From the NCBI GenBank assembly GCA_963556195.1, contig OY744516.1:34569986-34633985 (forward strand): 64,000 nt of DNA. Direction: 5' to 3'. Below, in pieces: positions 25,701-33,579 of this stretch. How positions within the stretch are numbered: position 1 is the first letter of the stretch; each line of letters starts with the position of its first letter. The position numbers and the translations under genes are program-made. Source of the DNA: Sepiola atlantica. Taxonomy: Eukaryota; Mollusca; Cephalopoda; Sepiida; Sepiolidae. The notes beneath the pieces were generated by a model, which ran no database searches, was not told where the DNA came from, and saw only the letters and a list, made by a program, of their open reading frames with translations.

Positions 25701-28700
25701 TGTTTTGAACTAATTCAACAAAAATTGCATTCCCAAATGTAATAACAACTAAATTTTGTATATGTGTATTTTGTTTACAATCATTTCAATTTCGATACTT
25801 ATTCTGTAAAGGAGAGTAGAAAGTGGATCTTGGATTTACTTTCGGCAGCCTCGTAATTCTCGCTTCCCTTATTTTGTCCTTTAGTTCTAACATTTCATGA
25901 GCGATGTTTCTGACAAAGGGGGAATCATTGCTGTTTTCTGGGTCGGAATCTATCCATCTAACACTTATCGTTGGCTAGTTTTTGACCTTGAAGTAGTATT
26001 TTTTTAATTTTTTTAGCTTCTTACATCAAGTGGCTTCATGCCTTGTCTGGAGCCATTTTCATAAAAAAATAAATAAATCAATAAAAATGCTTATAGACGA
26101 TTTTCTCTATAAACGCTTTATTTATCATTTACCTTTTCACGAAGCCAGAGTCGGAACTCATTTTGTTTGTAAAGAAAGTCATCCACAGAGATGATACCTG
26201 CAACAGATAAAAATAAGGTTTGACATGAACTAAACTTATAGCGACTTTAAAAAAAATACAAATCATGTGTTCAAGAGAGTTTAACATTTTTGAAAAGTGT
26301 TCAAATTTGCTTTTAAGAAATAAAATTTGTTCAACTGCCAAACAGAGGTTGGGAGTCAAAGTCAGCCATTTTTGCAAGAATCAAGAATTTGTTTTTTTTA
26401 AAAGGGACTTCAGAGTTTTTTCAACTGGCTCTCAAACACTTATGTTGCAAGTAGGAGTACATTAGAGTTCTGTACGGCGTCTTTTGCTTTTCATTTGTGT
26501 CTTAGAAGAATTGTCCAAGTAGTTTCATACAGGTTGTCCAGAAGAGATAGTGTATGCTGATGAAAAAATGCAAGGTCTATTTGTTAGGTTAAAGACTTGG
26601 AGGAATGCTATGACAAATAAAGGTTGTTTAGTGTTGGAAAGTTCCCAGAAAGAGGAAAGTTCCCCTGCTCAGTTTGTAGAAAGGGAGTTGGATACAACTC
26701 AATTTTTTGTGGTACTTATAAGCATTGGGTACACAAGACGTGTAGTGGAATTACTGGTAGATTTATAAAGGATAACCAGTTTGTGTGCAAAAAGTGTAAG
26801 ACAATGGAGATAAATGAGACCTGATATGGAGAAAGTATATCTGGATGGCGAAGCTATTGAGGTTGTCGAGAAGTTTTGTTACATTGATGATACCATTGGA
26901 GCACAGGATGACGCAGGTGCTAGTATGATTGTAAGAGTTAGGAGTAGATGAAGGAAGTTCAGGGAACTTCTGTCATTACTAACCAGCAGAGCATTAATAC
27001 CACTGTTGACCAAGGGAAGAGTTTATCAGGCATGTGTATGCAGTGTGATGATGTAGGGCAGTGAAACCTGGTCAGTGAGGATTGAAGACATGTGTTGAAT
27101 GGAGAGAAATGATATGAAAATGATACAATGGAAATGTAATGTGAGCGTTAAAGACAGGCTTAGATCTGATGACCTCAGAGGAAGATTAAATCTGGATAGT
27201 ATAGAGAGATGTGTGCAGAACAGGAGACTTCAATGGTATGGTCACATTAAAATAATGGATAAGAGTTCTTGGGTTAGTGGATGTAGAACAGTTGAGATAG
27301 CAGGTTCAGTTCACAGGGGAAGGCCAAGGAAAACATGTTTATCAAAATGTTTATTGTTGTTAAGTTTGGAAAGCTGGTTTACTCTATCATCTTTATCATC
27401 ATATTTAAACTAATTTATCTTTCCAAACTAACTTATCTCTCGCCAGGTCTTTATTTATTCTTTCTCAAATCCATACTTTGAAAATAAAAATTCCTTATAT
27501 GCTGCGAAAAGCGGATATATATCTCAGTGACTTTCAGACATCATGCCAACCCTCACCGACAGTGTGTTTTAATTTAAAAAAAAAAAAAAAAAAAACCCAC
27601 AAAGTTTAACTAATTTTCTTTATTTTTTTTTTTCACACATTTCATCAAATATCTATTTACCAAACAAGAATCAAACAATTTTGGTGGTTGATATTACAAT
27701 TTCATTAACAGGAGATCTGAAAAATAAAGATTGCAGAAGCTGAAAATATCAATTTTATTTTTGGGTGAATAATTTAAATCAATGAGAAAGATAAAACAAA
27801 AACGATAGAACTTACTGTATTCAACTTTTTCGGCATATCTGACTTCAGGCTGGGAATCTTTCTTCATTCTTTTTATGGGTTTTTTTCCTTTTAACGTTTC
27901 AAAAACAATGTCATCTAAAAAATAGAAATAAATGAATAAAATAAATGTATCAAGATATAATTAAGTAAACAATTGAACATATTTCCAGCAATATGTTACG
28001 CACAATGCTGCTTTTTGTGGTGGACACTCGCGTTTGAGGAAGTAGTACCATTGTGCAATGAAATCGTTAACATCCACAAAGAGAAAAATGAGATTTGAAC
28101 AGGATTCGAACCTGTGCTCTGGAGATAATAAAAAGGTTAATTTATCCTATTATAGTCACATAAATTATCAACAAAAGTAAAAATGCTCCCAGGCAGGAAC
28201 AGCTATACTGTTGTACCTATAGTACAAGCCGAAAAAGAGGTACAAGGGCAGCATTAGGAACAACATCAACTTCATGAAATTTGACGTGAGTAACTGGGAG
28301 GAGACTGCTTCAAGTAGGGCTGAGTGGAAAGGGCATAAAAAGGACGGTTGTAGGGTTTTCAAAGAAAATCATTTGGAACATGAGCAACTTAAATAGAGAT
28401 TGTGTATGTCCGTCAGTTACAATTTTTCCATTAGTCACAATTTTTTAAAATGTAATAAATGCATTACGGAATTTGTCTCATTTTGAAATATCAGAGATTT
28501 TAACTACTTTTAGAAATGGAAAATATTGCATTAATAGAAGTTCCCAACAAAGTGAATGCCATAACGGGAAATCGAAACCAAAATCTTGAGATCTTCAGTC
28601 TGAGGTACTACGAACTTAGCTTTTTGGACTTTCTTATAAATAGAGCTTAAATAAACCATTGCCGTAACAAAGTAATTATAGTTTTGGCGTGACATCATAG

Positions 28701-29210
28701 ATTTATGATTTACACCATGTTTCAAAACATGAATTCAAACATAAGCGATAGTTTTAATGTTACTAATTAAATTACCCTGATGTAATAGATGACAGTCGCA
28801 GTACATGTTAATGAGAGGGTAAAACTCCGCCAACTTTCTCTAAAAAAAGACAAAATAAATCCTGAAATATTAATCCAGACTAAACAGTGAAATCTATTAA
28901 TATAATTGAAAATTATTATTTTTTTTCACGACAGAACAATTTATGGTGAAAATAAATGACGGAGCAATTTTTTTTGTTCATTTGCACCTAGTTCATTGAT
29001 TTGAAAATCTCACTTTACTTTATATATATGAAGATAGATGTGTGTCACAAGAGACAATGGATACTCTCTGAAAGAGTGGGTGGCTGACAATGAGTTTATA
29101 GTGAAACAAGGGTTGCATAATCCTCAGCCACACTTCTAACTTGACATTGCTTATGTCCAGTGTCAGGGAGAAATCCAAGGTGATTGGAAGCAGAAAAGTG
29201 CTAGTATTTC

Positions 29211-29246
<36 letters not shown>

Positions 29247-31162
29247 TACAAATTTTACTCTTTGAACGTTTTTTTTTAATATTTGGGGGGGAGGGGGCAT
29301 TTTTAAAAACACTTTTTAAAGTTTTCTACTGCGCCGAGCGCAGATGACCACAGGTCCACAAAATTTTGAGACAACCAAACATACAAGATAACAAGCAATA
29401 TGCACAGAGCTTTAATAGTATAAATATATATATACTTTATCTATGTCACATGTTTATCCGTAGCTTGATCTCTTTAAAAAAACATTTTTTAAATCAGTAA
29501 TTCTCAACTAAGGGGGGAGGGGGTGAACCTCACCCCCCCCCCCTCCTGATTGCAGAATCAGAAAGAACATACAATTTTAAATGAGAATGCCAAGTTCTAT
29601 CAAAATTACGAGAATGGTATGACTTAATCTTTCCTTCCATCTGCAGCAAAATAGTAGGGGAGCTGTATGTTTCACATCAAATAGGGCAGTTTTTTCCCCT
29701 CCTAAAAAAAAAAAAAAAAAAGAAGACTTACCGGCTGAAGTTTCATTTTCAGAATCAGAACCATAACTGCTTTCGTTATCTGAAAAGCTTTTGTTTTTCT
29801 TGTCCGTAACGCCAAGAACACAGGATGTTAGGGACCACAATGAAGCCGAACTGAAAGAAAAGGAAAGATTTGTTAGGTTAAATATTTGAGAATATAAAAA
29901 AGTATATGAAAAAAAAAAAAAAAAGGAATATTTCTACGTATTTAATAAAAAACAAAATTTAAAAATTGTGGCCTAATGGTAAAAAAATTAAAACACTATA
30001 AATTTATTATTAACTAGCTGTCCCTACCTGGCGATGACCGGGAATCTTTTAGTTGACCTACAGAATTCTTTAAACAAAGGGTCAATTTGAGTGAATGGAA
30101 TGTTGGAATATCTCACTTATTTCTGCCCTTGATTCAAACACCATGGCTACCTAAAATATTCAATTTAAGTTACCATTTCATCTGATAATTCTTTTATTTA
30201 ATTATTAGTAATTGTTAATGTCATTTTATAAATAATAATGAACATAATGAACCGATGCATATCAATTTGTAAGAGTATAAAATAATCAAATGAAAATTAC
30301 AATATTGATTATGATTATGTGCTTTTGGGTGACGGAGCTTAAAAATAGTTAAAAAAAAAAAAAAAAAAAAAATGCTACACAAGGTGGGAGGAGGCTTAAA
30401 TAATAAGTTAACCCCCCCCCCCCCCCCAAAAAAAAATTGGTTGGAGGGTGCTTAAATAATAGTTTAATTTTTAAAAATCTCAGAAAAAAAGAAAAAAAAA
30501 AAAGAATTGTAGGGCCTCCTCCATCTCTCTCTCACTTGCTTGATTTTTAAAACAGTCTTTTTTTCTCCTGAACTTTGTAAAAATGTTTTAAAGCCTGTCA
30601 TTTAATAGTATGACCCCCACCCCCTCGTCCTTTATTTTGAAAAATAGTATATCTTTAAATGAATATTCGACATAGTAAAATAAATGGTGGTTGACGCCGA
30701 CGCATTTTGATTTAAATTGTATGCAACAACTGTGCTTTTAAAAATGCTTTATATATATTGAAATATAGATATTATGAAAAGCTAAGCTAGCTAAACTGAA
30801 ACAAAAACAATTTACATTTGAACATTTTAAATGTTCAAAATTCGTAACATACATTCAAAACGGTTTACAGACGATTTTAATTGTTAGTACTTCTATTTTT
30901 AAAGAGATATATTTTCTTTTATTCCAAAATGTACTTTTCTCTGTGAATCTCGTTTGTGCTTTTTATTTCTAAATTATTCCACATTAATACAATGTAAATT
31001 TAAAGTAATACATGTGTATATCGTTTCTTTCTGACGTATGTGTTTGTTTTTTTAAACTGCTTCGAAAATTTTAGAACTTAAAACCATGAAAACAAAATAA
31101 CTTATAGCTCATTTACCTATTCATAAACTGTGACATATCTTTAAGACATTCTTCTTGCATAA
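8488..31162 (-). CDS. Eight-exon host gene, conserved-looking nuclear protein of unknown function
   Basis: Assembled by reading splice sites on the minus strand. Exons are 31162-31117, 29850-29732, 27914-27816, 26197-26133, 19123-19028, 15604-15344, 11271-11174 and 8587-8488. Every intron starts GT and ends AG, and all phases join without a stop. The sum is 882 nt, giving 293 aa plus TAA if ATG 31160-31158 is the start. Visible parts: an acidic/Ser-rich segment (about residues 35-55), a Lys-rich patch (about 64-75), a core with the motif SVDDFLYKQNEFRLWL (about 90-105) followed by YFKEFVKVWNKRKLPPKYY (about 129-147), Pro-directed Ser/Thr sites in exon 6, a PKKRK nuclear signal in exon 7, and C-x2-C-x8-C-x3-C in the last exon. 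The NLS suggests a nuclear protein; no function is claimed. An AG precedes exon 1, so a 5' noncoding or further coding exon may lie upstream. Introns total about 21.8 kb and are filled with repeats. The exon chain is well supported; the identity is unknown. Confidence 0.85.
8636..9030 (+). repeat. Dispersed repeat related to 40352-40745
   Basis: Shares in order TATTATAAAG, 'TGATATATT...TTTTTCA', GGGGGTCA, TCGG-A/G-rich and AGAGAGAAGTTTTAAAAGA segments with 40352-40745 and 47954-48290. The 'tctattatataaag' start there looks like a Helitron 5' end, but I could not fix the 3' end. Confidence 0.5.
9410..9445 (-). repeat. Hammerhead-like core with GCCAG/CTGGC stem II
   Basis: The minus strand has CTGATGAG, then a 5-bp stem GCCAG/CTGGC closing a loop, then GAAA. 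I cannot form the required stem III afterwards and there is one extra base before stem II. It is therefore probably a decayed Penelope-type end. The following TTTGTATC...ATAAACC stretch resembles the ends of the foldback at 12775-12980. Confidence 0.35.
9574..9656. repeat. Near-perfect 36-bp-arm hairpin
   Basis: Arms 9574-9610 and 9621-9656 are complementary along their length (one extra T in the left run), with a 10-nt loop GACATTTATT. It lies in intron 7 of the host gene, just before the ATATCATATGAT array. Confidence 0.85.
9718..10405. repeat. ATATCATATGAT-type palindromic low-complexity array
   Basis: About 690 bp made almost wholly of ATCATATGATAT, TCATGATATC and ATTATATTATGATATCATA variants. 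Each unit is itself a palindrome, so the array can extrude cruciforms. It starts with a direct repeat containing GAGTGGTAAAATC (9730/9763). Located in intron 7. Confidence 0.9.
11174..11271 (-). CDS. Exon 7, nuclear localisation signal
   Basis: A 98-bp exon with acceptor tttctatag and donor AAA|gtaagaa. It encodes a basic tail with REPKKRKTK, a classical monopartite NLS pattern. It ends with two bases completed by T of exon 8 (Asn). The intron just upstream holds the hammerhead motif at 11353-11398. Confidence 0.83.
11353..11398 (-). ncRNA. Hammerhead ribozyme, minimal type I, in intron 6 (sense)
   Basis: On the minus strand the order is stem I strand CCTGCA, core CTGATGA, stem II, GAAA, stem III ACGC-TA-GCGT, cleavage-site C, then TGTAGG closing stem I. 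Stem I is 6 bp with one G-U pair. Stem III is 4 bp with a 2-nt loop, including the required A15.1-U16.1 pair. Stem II (GAAC/GCTT) has one A-C mismatch and a G-U pair, the weak point. All invariant core bases are present. Small hammerheads of this kind are known in Penelope-like elements, retrozymes and some SINEs. It lies about 80 nt upstream of the exon 7 acceptor in the transcribed orientation. Confidence 0.75.
11408..11492 (-). repeat. tRNA-like SINE head upstream of the hammerhead
   Basis: On the minus strand TGGCCGAGTGG matches a pol III A box, and about 50 nt later GGTTCGCGCC resembles a B box. The spacing fits a tRNA-derived promoter. The fold does not look like an intact tRNA gene. 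The hammerhead follows about 10-15 nt downstream, so the two look like one composite retroposon. Confidence 0.6.
11675..12025. repeat. Long inverted repeat with CA/GT centre plus third partial copy
   Basis: Sequence from about 11685 to 11765 is repeated in reverse complement from 11766 to about 11850 with almost no spacer; the centre is (CA)n meeting (GT)n. A third, diverged copy of the same arm (GGTATAATTAAAC...) follows at about 11960-12025. The two open frames here mirror each other and are not genes. Lies in intron 6. Confidence 0.85.
12490..12700. repeat. (AT)n tracts
   Basis: AT dinucleotide runs at about 12518-12546 and 12658-12681, separated by a nonrepetitive 110-bp segment. Confidence 0.8.
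12773..12982. repeat. Foldback element, about 95-bp arms
   Basis: GTATAAATTTTTATTTATAC begins the left arm and its complement ends the right arm, followed by (AT)n. Inside both are TACTCTTCACAGAGA and CCTCTTCAGACC. The centre is AACAAGACTTCCTTGTC. Reading outward, TCTGAAGAGG...GAAAT resembles a degenerate Penelope/hammerhead-like end (inference). Confidence 0.75.
13145..13200 (-). repeat. LINE B 3' end fragment
   Basis: The segment around AACATAGTTCACCCCAAACA matches the 3' end of LINE B at 36735-36785 and a third copy at 59280-59345. The minus-strand end is A-rich, as expected for a retrotransposed 3' terminus. Confidence 0.6.
13210..14510. other. AT-rich intron sequence
   Basis: Contains an imperfect repeat near 13975-14130 (TTAAATTAA...CTCAATGCTAGTTTACAAG twice). 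No exon found. Part of intron 6. Confidence 0.45.
14515..14905 (+). repeat. Dispersed repeat shared with 24715-25400
   Basis: Shares ATCCTTATTCCAATTTTGAT, CCCTTA-C/T-CC, AGTTTAGGAGT-A-ATCCTA and CATACCTAACTTTATAT with 24715-25400. In that second copy the 'CATGAGCGATGTTTC' repeat sits in the middle. The end TATAAATAGAGAT is typical of aged transposon ends, but the class is not certain. Confidence 0.55.
15190..15292 (-). repeat. tRNA-derived SINE fragment
   Basis: The minus strand has GTGGTATGACATAATGGATA and later CAGTTCAAATCC, A- and B-box-like sequences at tRNA spacing. It lies immediately downstream of exon 6 in intron 6. Confidence 0.55.
15344..15604 (-). CDS. Exon 6, Pro-directed phosphosite region
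   Basis: The largest exon: 261 bp, 87 codons, phase 0 at both ends, with acceptor tatttgcag and donor TTT|gtaagtc. It is clearly richer in G+C than the flanking introns. It contains SPQRK, KTPF and LTSPAKK, which fit Ser/Thr-Pro kinase consensus sites (inference). Confidence 0.88.
15690..15862. repeat. Small foldback related to 2605-3115
   Basis: The left arm has GGACTACTGTTCTCATCTCG and AACGTTTCAACCAATGTAAC. The right arm carries the complement ending in GAATAATACAAATAATAC. About 75-bp arms. Located in intron 5 next to exon 6. Confidence 0.7.
15870..16440. other. AT-rich intron sequence
   Basis: No exon, repeat end or RNA gene recognised between the small foldback and the LINE remnant; intron 5. 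Confidence 0.4.
16575..17130 (-). pseudogene. LINE A-type 3' fragment
   Basis: Parallel in order to 35715-36340 and 62100-62600: TATCAAGG...GGTTAA, TTTGATTA-T/C-TTAAGAGGA, AGAGAAAGACTAGC, a TACTCTGTCAAG-like segment and TACTCCATCTTA. These encode, on the minus strand, the C-terminal 'YCCHIWAG / HRRDVASL' region and 3' tail of a non-LTR element, heavily decayed. Confidence 0.65.
17230..17480 (+). pseudogene. Tc1/mariner-like transposase fragment
   Basis: A plus-strand frame near 17245-17300 gives LKWPPHSPDLTPYDF, the 'PHSPDLxPxDF' signature of the last DDE/D motif, then a stop and YVKGLVN. Mutated beyond function. Confidence 0.65.
17560..18292. repeat. 74-bp minisatellite, about 10 copies
   Basis: TGGTTTGTTTTACAGCAC recurs every 74 bp at 17571, 17645, 17719, 17793, 17867, 17941, 18015 and 18089. 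One unit is then 15 bp shorter, and the repeat continues to 18290. Each unit has an internal repeat of AAAACATTACTC. A single diverged progenitor unit lies at about 17436-17470. Copies are almost identical, so expansion was recent. Confidence 0.92.
18500..19020. other. Intron sequence upstream of exon 5 donor
   Basis: No further exon or repeat boundary recognised. Confidence 0.4.
19028..19123 (-). CDS. Exon 5, core motif YFKEFVKVWNKRKLPP
   Basis: A 96-bp phase-0 exon of 32 codons with acceptor ttttatcag and donor CCT|gtaagta. It contains YFKEFVKVWNKRKLPP, which continues directly into KYYKQ of exon 6. It lies 7.0 kb from exon 4, the longest intron of the gene. Confidence 0.85.
19722..20101. 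mobile_element. 380-bp mariner-type MITE
   Basis: Starts CAGGGTGGGCCAAAATAAGG and ends with its near-complement ...TTTTGCCCACCCTG. About 25-bp TIRs, flanked by TA on both sides inside (AT)n. The CAGGGTGG-type end and TA duplication fit Tc1/mariner. No transposase is present. Confidence 0.85.
20195..20375. repeat. Foldback element next to the MITE
   Basis: The left arm includes TGGTTTCAAGCTCAGAAGG and the right arm CTTTCTGAGCTTGAAACCAA, each extended by AAATCGGT/ACCGATTTTCTGTA, and bounded by ATTTATTTA/TAAATAAAT. Architecture is like the foldback at 12773-12982 but sequence differs. Confidence 0.75.
20445..20890. repeat. Two copies of a 'ACCAGTGTTAGGCCC' repeat
   Basis: ACCAGTGTTAGGCCCTTT followed by CTTGCAATA-A/T-AC occurs at 20480 and 20810 in direct orientation, separated by AT-rich sequence. 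Class unknown. Confidence 0.55.
20900..22760. other. Intron 4 sequence with no recognised content
   Basis: Searched for GT/AG-bounded coding exons on the minus strand and for terminal repeats; none convincing. Confidence 0.4.
22765..23362. repeat. TIR/foldback element with inner palindrome
   Basis: The left end GGACCCAAGCTAAAATTGAC through GTAGTTTCCGGATGTTTA is repeated in reverse at 23317-23362 (TAAACATCCGGAAACTACCG...). A third inverted pair lies inside at 23092-23172 (GTACTTATCCAGATTAGG and complement). Two CCCTAA units follow at about 23166-23177. No ORF of note. Confidence 0.7.
23365..24530. other. Intron 4 sequence
   Basis: Contains an imperfect inverted pair (GTTTTAAAGTTATCTTTAAA near 23867 and AAAACTTTAAAACAGTTTCA near 24003) and a (TATG)n tract near 24090. 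No coding signal. Confidence 0.45.
24530..24620 (-). repeat. Single unit of the 'CCTCCCAGGCATTACC' repeat
   Basis: Reverse-strand copy of the degenerate ~70-bp unit arrayed at 39790-40315, recognisable by GCAATGCCTGGGAGGATGG and ATCATGACGAACAAACATAT around a poly-G run. Confidence 0.6.
24715..25400 (+). repeat. Dispersed repeat with an internal second repeat
   Basis: Its ends match 14515-14905. The block 24838-25000 in its middle is copy 2 of the 'CATGAGCGATGTTTC' repeat, which suggests either nesting or that both are pieces of one longer element. Confidence 0.5.
25835..26075 (+). repeat. Dispersed repeat 'CATGAGCGATGTTTCTGACA', copy 3
   Basis: Same block as 7400-7665, including TTCATGCCTTGTCTGGA. 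It ends about 60 bp from exon 4 of the host gene. Confidence 0.65.
26133..26197 (-). CDS. Exon 4, core motif SVDDFLYKQNEFRLWL
   Basis: A 65-bp exon with acceptor ctgttgcag and donor AAG|gtaaatg, ending in phase 0. It encodes the aromatic/charged motif SVDDFLYKQNEFRLWLREK, the most distinctive part of the protein together with exon 5. Confidence 0.85.
26545..27345 (+). pseudogene. LINE fragment: YAD motif, PHD-like Cys/His knuckle and C-terminus
   Basis: Frames read VYADE and LKTWRNAMTNKG, then FPCSVCRKGVGYNSIFC and KHWVHKTCSGITG...FVCKKC, a zinc knuckle typical of one non-LTR family. LRWYGH-like sequence (RRLQWYGHIKIMDKSSW) follows. Several stops and frameshifts. An inverted piece of the same tail (27415-27475) abuts it. 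In intron 3, antisense to the host gene. Confidence 0.75.
27816..27914 (-). CDS. Exon 3, basic segment
   Basis: A 99-bp exon with acceptor ctattttttag and donor ACA|gtaagtt. It reads DDIVFETLKGKKPIKRMKK and then a charged segment ending in KVEY. Its final A joins GT of exon 4 to give Ser. Confidence 0.85.
28085..28150 (-). repeat. B-box-like tRNA-derived fragment
   Basis: The minus strand reads AGAGCACAGGTTCGAATCCT, a good B box. No A box or tRNA fold is convincing, so it is taken as a SINE piece. Confidence 0.4.
28190..28355 (+). pseudogene. LINE reverse transcriptase C-terminal scrap
   Basis: The plus frame gives KKRYKGSIRNN and FDVSNWEETASSRAEWKGH, matching the 'RY.D.LK..L....W...A.DR..W' C-terminal motif of non-LTR elements. 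It is truncated and has no remaining RT core. Confidence 0.6.
28360..29030. other. Intron 2 sequence
   Basis: No exon or repeat recognised. Confidence 0.4.
29042..29190 (+). repeat. Dispersed 'gagacaatggata' repeat, copy 2
   Basis: Shares GAGACAATGGATAC and AAACAAGGGTTGCA-AATC with 61518-61680, then a GTCAGGGAG-like end. Followed by an (AT)n tract at 29214-29243. Confidence 0.55.
29340..29625 (+). repeat. Dispersed repeat shared with 32630-32905
   Basis: Both contain ACA-ACAAGATAACAA-CAA, an (AT)n region, GTCACATGTTTATC and AAAGAACATACAATTTTA, in the same order. Class unknown. A poly-G/poly-C foldback sits inside at about 29510-29545. Confidence 0.55.
29732..29850 (-). CDS. Exon 2, Ser/acidic region
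   Basis: A 119-bp exon with acceptor ttctttcag and donor CCG|gtaagtc. It carries the Ser/Asp/Glu-rich stretch (FSDNESSYGSDSENETSA), which looks like a casein-kinase-2-type acidic region. It ends with one base (G) that joins AT of exon 3 to make Asp. Confidence 0.85.
30014..30045 (-). repeat. Possible Helitron 3' end
   Basis: On the minus strand CCCGGTCATCGCCAGG can form a short hairpin and is followed by GGGACAGCTAG|T. CTAG followed by T is the Helitron terminus rule. No 5' end located. Confidence 0.3.
30050..31110. other. Intron 1 sequence with homopolymer runs
   Basis: Poly-A runs near 30350 and 30490 and a poly-C run at 30413-30427. No coding signal. Confidence 0.4.
31117..31162 (-). CDS. 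Exon 1 (first recognisable coding exon)
   Basis: A 46-bp exon between an acceptor (attatttttag) and a donor (gtaaatg). It begins TT-ATG and ends with two bases of a codon completed in exon 2 (AG+T, Ser). It encodes MQEECLKDMSQFMN. The ATG is a reasonable start, but because an acceptor precedes it there is probably an upstream exon, which I could not find. Confidence 0.7.
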
Positions 31163-31169
31163 CTAAAAA

Positions 31170-32220
31170 TAATAAGTCTCTTTACTCCTATATTATCCTT
31201 ATTATTTTTACGAGTGGTCACCCGTCAAAAATGGATAAAGAAATTATGCTTCACAGTGTTGGCACTACTATTAATATAAAATAATGTCTAAATCGGTGAA
31301 ATTAAAAAAAAATAAGAAAGAAAGAAAAAGTAAAAAAAAAAAGAAAAGCAATGTATCAATTGGTATAGAAAAAAGAAAGGAAAAAAAAGAACACGGCTAA
31401 TTATAGAAATACAGTGAAGGATTTCTTTCCAAATTCATTTAATTCGGCGGGAGAGGGGGGGGGGAGACAGTCGTCTGATTTGCGATTTGCTTTTTCCTTC
31501 CCCTAAACACTTGAAATCGTTTCATCTGGAAAGTCTTTTATTCCTGTGACATGAAGGGAAGGAAGTATATATAGACAAATGAAAGAAGAGAAATAGAAAA
31601 TGTGAGAATGACAAATCTATTACGTCTTAAGTTATTCAATTAAAGAATATTTATTTTTCCTTCTTTAAGCCAAGTCTTTTCAAAAAATGGATTCTTATCA
31701 TCAGAGGAATGCAAATAGATAGATGAGTTGGCGAGGAATAAACAAAAAGTCATAATTTGAAAAAGTCATAATTTAAAAAAAATGTAGATGTGTGTAAGAA
31801 GAGTGTCAAAAATGCAAAAAGTGTCCAGTTGAAAAAGGTTGAGAATGGAAAGATAAAGAGTCACCGTTGGATGGTTCGTAAAGAATGCGTCAATGGGTTC
31901 AAATACTGTAGATCCAGGAGGAATTAATGCATCAGAATAATATGTGATTCTGCCGTAGAAAAGATTGATTAGGATACAGGCTGGGAGTTTAAGGTAATCT
32001 TAAAGTCTTCCATGGACCTTCGCAAAGAAATTTTGAAGGATTTGAGTTCAAAATAGTGAGAAATTTACGTAGTTTCCAAAATCAATGAAGCCCATTGAAG
32101 ATGTAGATAGTAATCTAACGGCTTCATACCTATATATATATATATATAAAATAAATACACATTGGTCTTTATTATAGAGTGGAGGATTATTATTTTTATT
32201 ATTATTCTTATATAGATTTA
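31170..32220. other. Sequence upstream of the first found exon
   Basis: The promoter or 5' exon of the minus-strand gene should lie here or beyond. I find no TATA/donor combination I would defend. It includes a poly-G run at about 31455. Confidence 0.35.
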
Positions 32221-32227
32221 CTATTTT

Positions 32228-32288
32228 GCCATCTAATTTACATACATGTTTGTGGTGTGTACATACACATGTATGTAAATTAGATGAC
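32228..32288. repeat. Short hairpin ATCTAATTTACATACATG
   Basis: ATCTAATTTACATACATG and its complement CATGTATGTAAATTAGAT flank a ~20-nt loop; 18-bp perfect arms. Confidence 0.85.
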
Positions 32289-32629
32289 GATGCTGAAAAA
32301 AAAAGTTATCCTTTCTCTAAAGGCTATCAGAGACATTAGGAAATATGTTTGAAAGAGTGGTTGAAGCAACATAGTGAGAGGGATGAGAAAAATACATAGA
32401 TAGCTTAGAGAAGTGGATGATTTTTTCAGTTAATTATAAATTACAGCTATGTTCTGTTTTAATGGATGACATCATCCTTTTGTTACTTCAGTACCTATTA
32501 TGTCATACAGGATCTCTTCCTCATATCTTTAACCTGTTTTACTGGATGATGTCATTCCTTTCTGACGTTGTAAAGGATTTGCCTGGTTTCTTCCAACTCC
32601 GTTTAGCAATGTCATCCATTGTGCACAGA

Positions 32630-32684
32630 GACAAACAAACATGTAAGATAACAAACAACGTCTACAGTTTCAGTAGTAGTAATA

Positions 32685-32744
<60 letters not shown>

Positions 32745-32905
32745 TTTGTTTGTGTCACATGTTTATCATGTTTATAAAAATATGCTGATATCTGCAACTC
32801 TTTTTCTCTAAATAATGGGTTACAGCATAGAAATACATACGATTTCAGTACAGAATCATAAAGAACATACAATTTTATATAAGAATGCCAAATTCTTTCA
32901 AAATT
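32630..32905 (+). repeat. Second copy of the 29340 repeat with long (AT)n/(AC)n
   Basis: Contains (GT)n-(AT)n-(AC)n at about 32687-32743, a compound microsatellite. The flanks match 29340-29625. Confidence 0.7.
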
Positions 32906-32909
32906 TCTC

Positions 32910-33575
32910 TAAAACTCGAGAAACGGTTAAAAAATTAATGATTTATTGGTTCATAATTTCAAGTATTTTTTCCACATAATGATGTCAAATTTTGAACCCC
33001 CAATTTCTGAGTTTTAAATTCTTCTAACTTATGAACCACTAGGGATTGTTGCATAATTCAAACAGTTTTGAGCTCCATTTACTGAACTCTTTATAACTAT
33101 AATCTAAAATAAATTAAAAAAATCTACTGGGAATGCTTTTTTTTATAAAAAAACCCATTAAAACTAACAAGTTGAAACCCTGTATTATTATTTTAAAAAC
33201 GGAAGACGGTCAACCTCAGAAATTAAAGGTTGGCCATTTATTCTTTCCCTCCCACTTCCGTCGGTAGTCAATGAAAACACTTGAAATATCGGTAAATATC
33301 AAAAATGCATTTTATTCTTTTCTCAGTGTCAATGAGAGTGGGCGTACATGTGATTAAGGGAGAAAAAACTCTGTCCTGTCTAAATATGACTAAAATATAA
33401 TATTGATCAGGACTAAATATAAAAATTGATGAAATCTTGAAAAGAAATACTTTTGTTTTTAAATATACGGACCAATATTTGCCATTATTGACTGATGAAA
33501 CAGATTTTTCTTTCCATCTTTCGTTATTAAAGCTATTAACGTTGACGAAATAAGGGATAAATTGTTTTTATTTTC
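32910..33575. other. AT-rich noncoding stretch
   Basis: The minus-strand segment around 33220-33280 is less AT-rich and could be a 5' exon or promoter, but I found no donor site to support it. Confidence 0.35.
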
Positions 33576-33579
33576 GAAT

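Noticed and set aside
33215..33285. First exon of the host gene with ATGGCCAACC
   Set aside because: The frame stops after four codons and no good donor follows, so it cannot be joined to exon 1.
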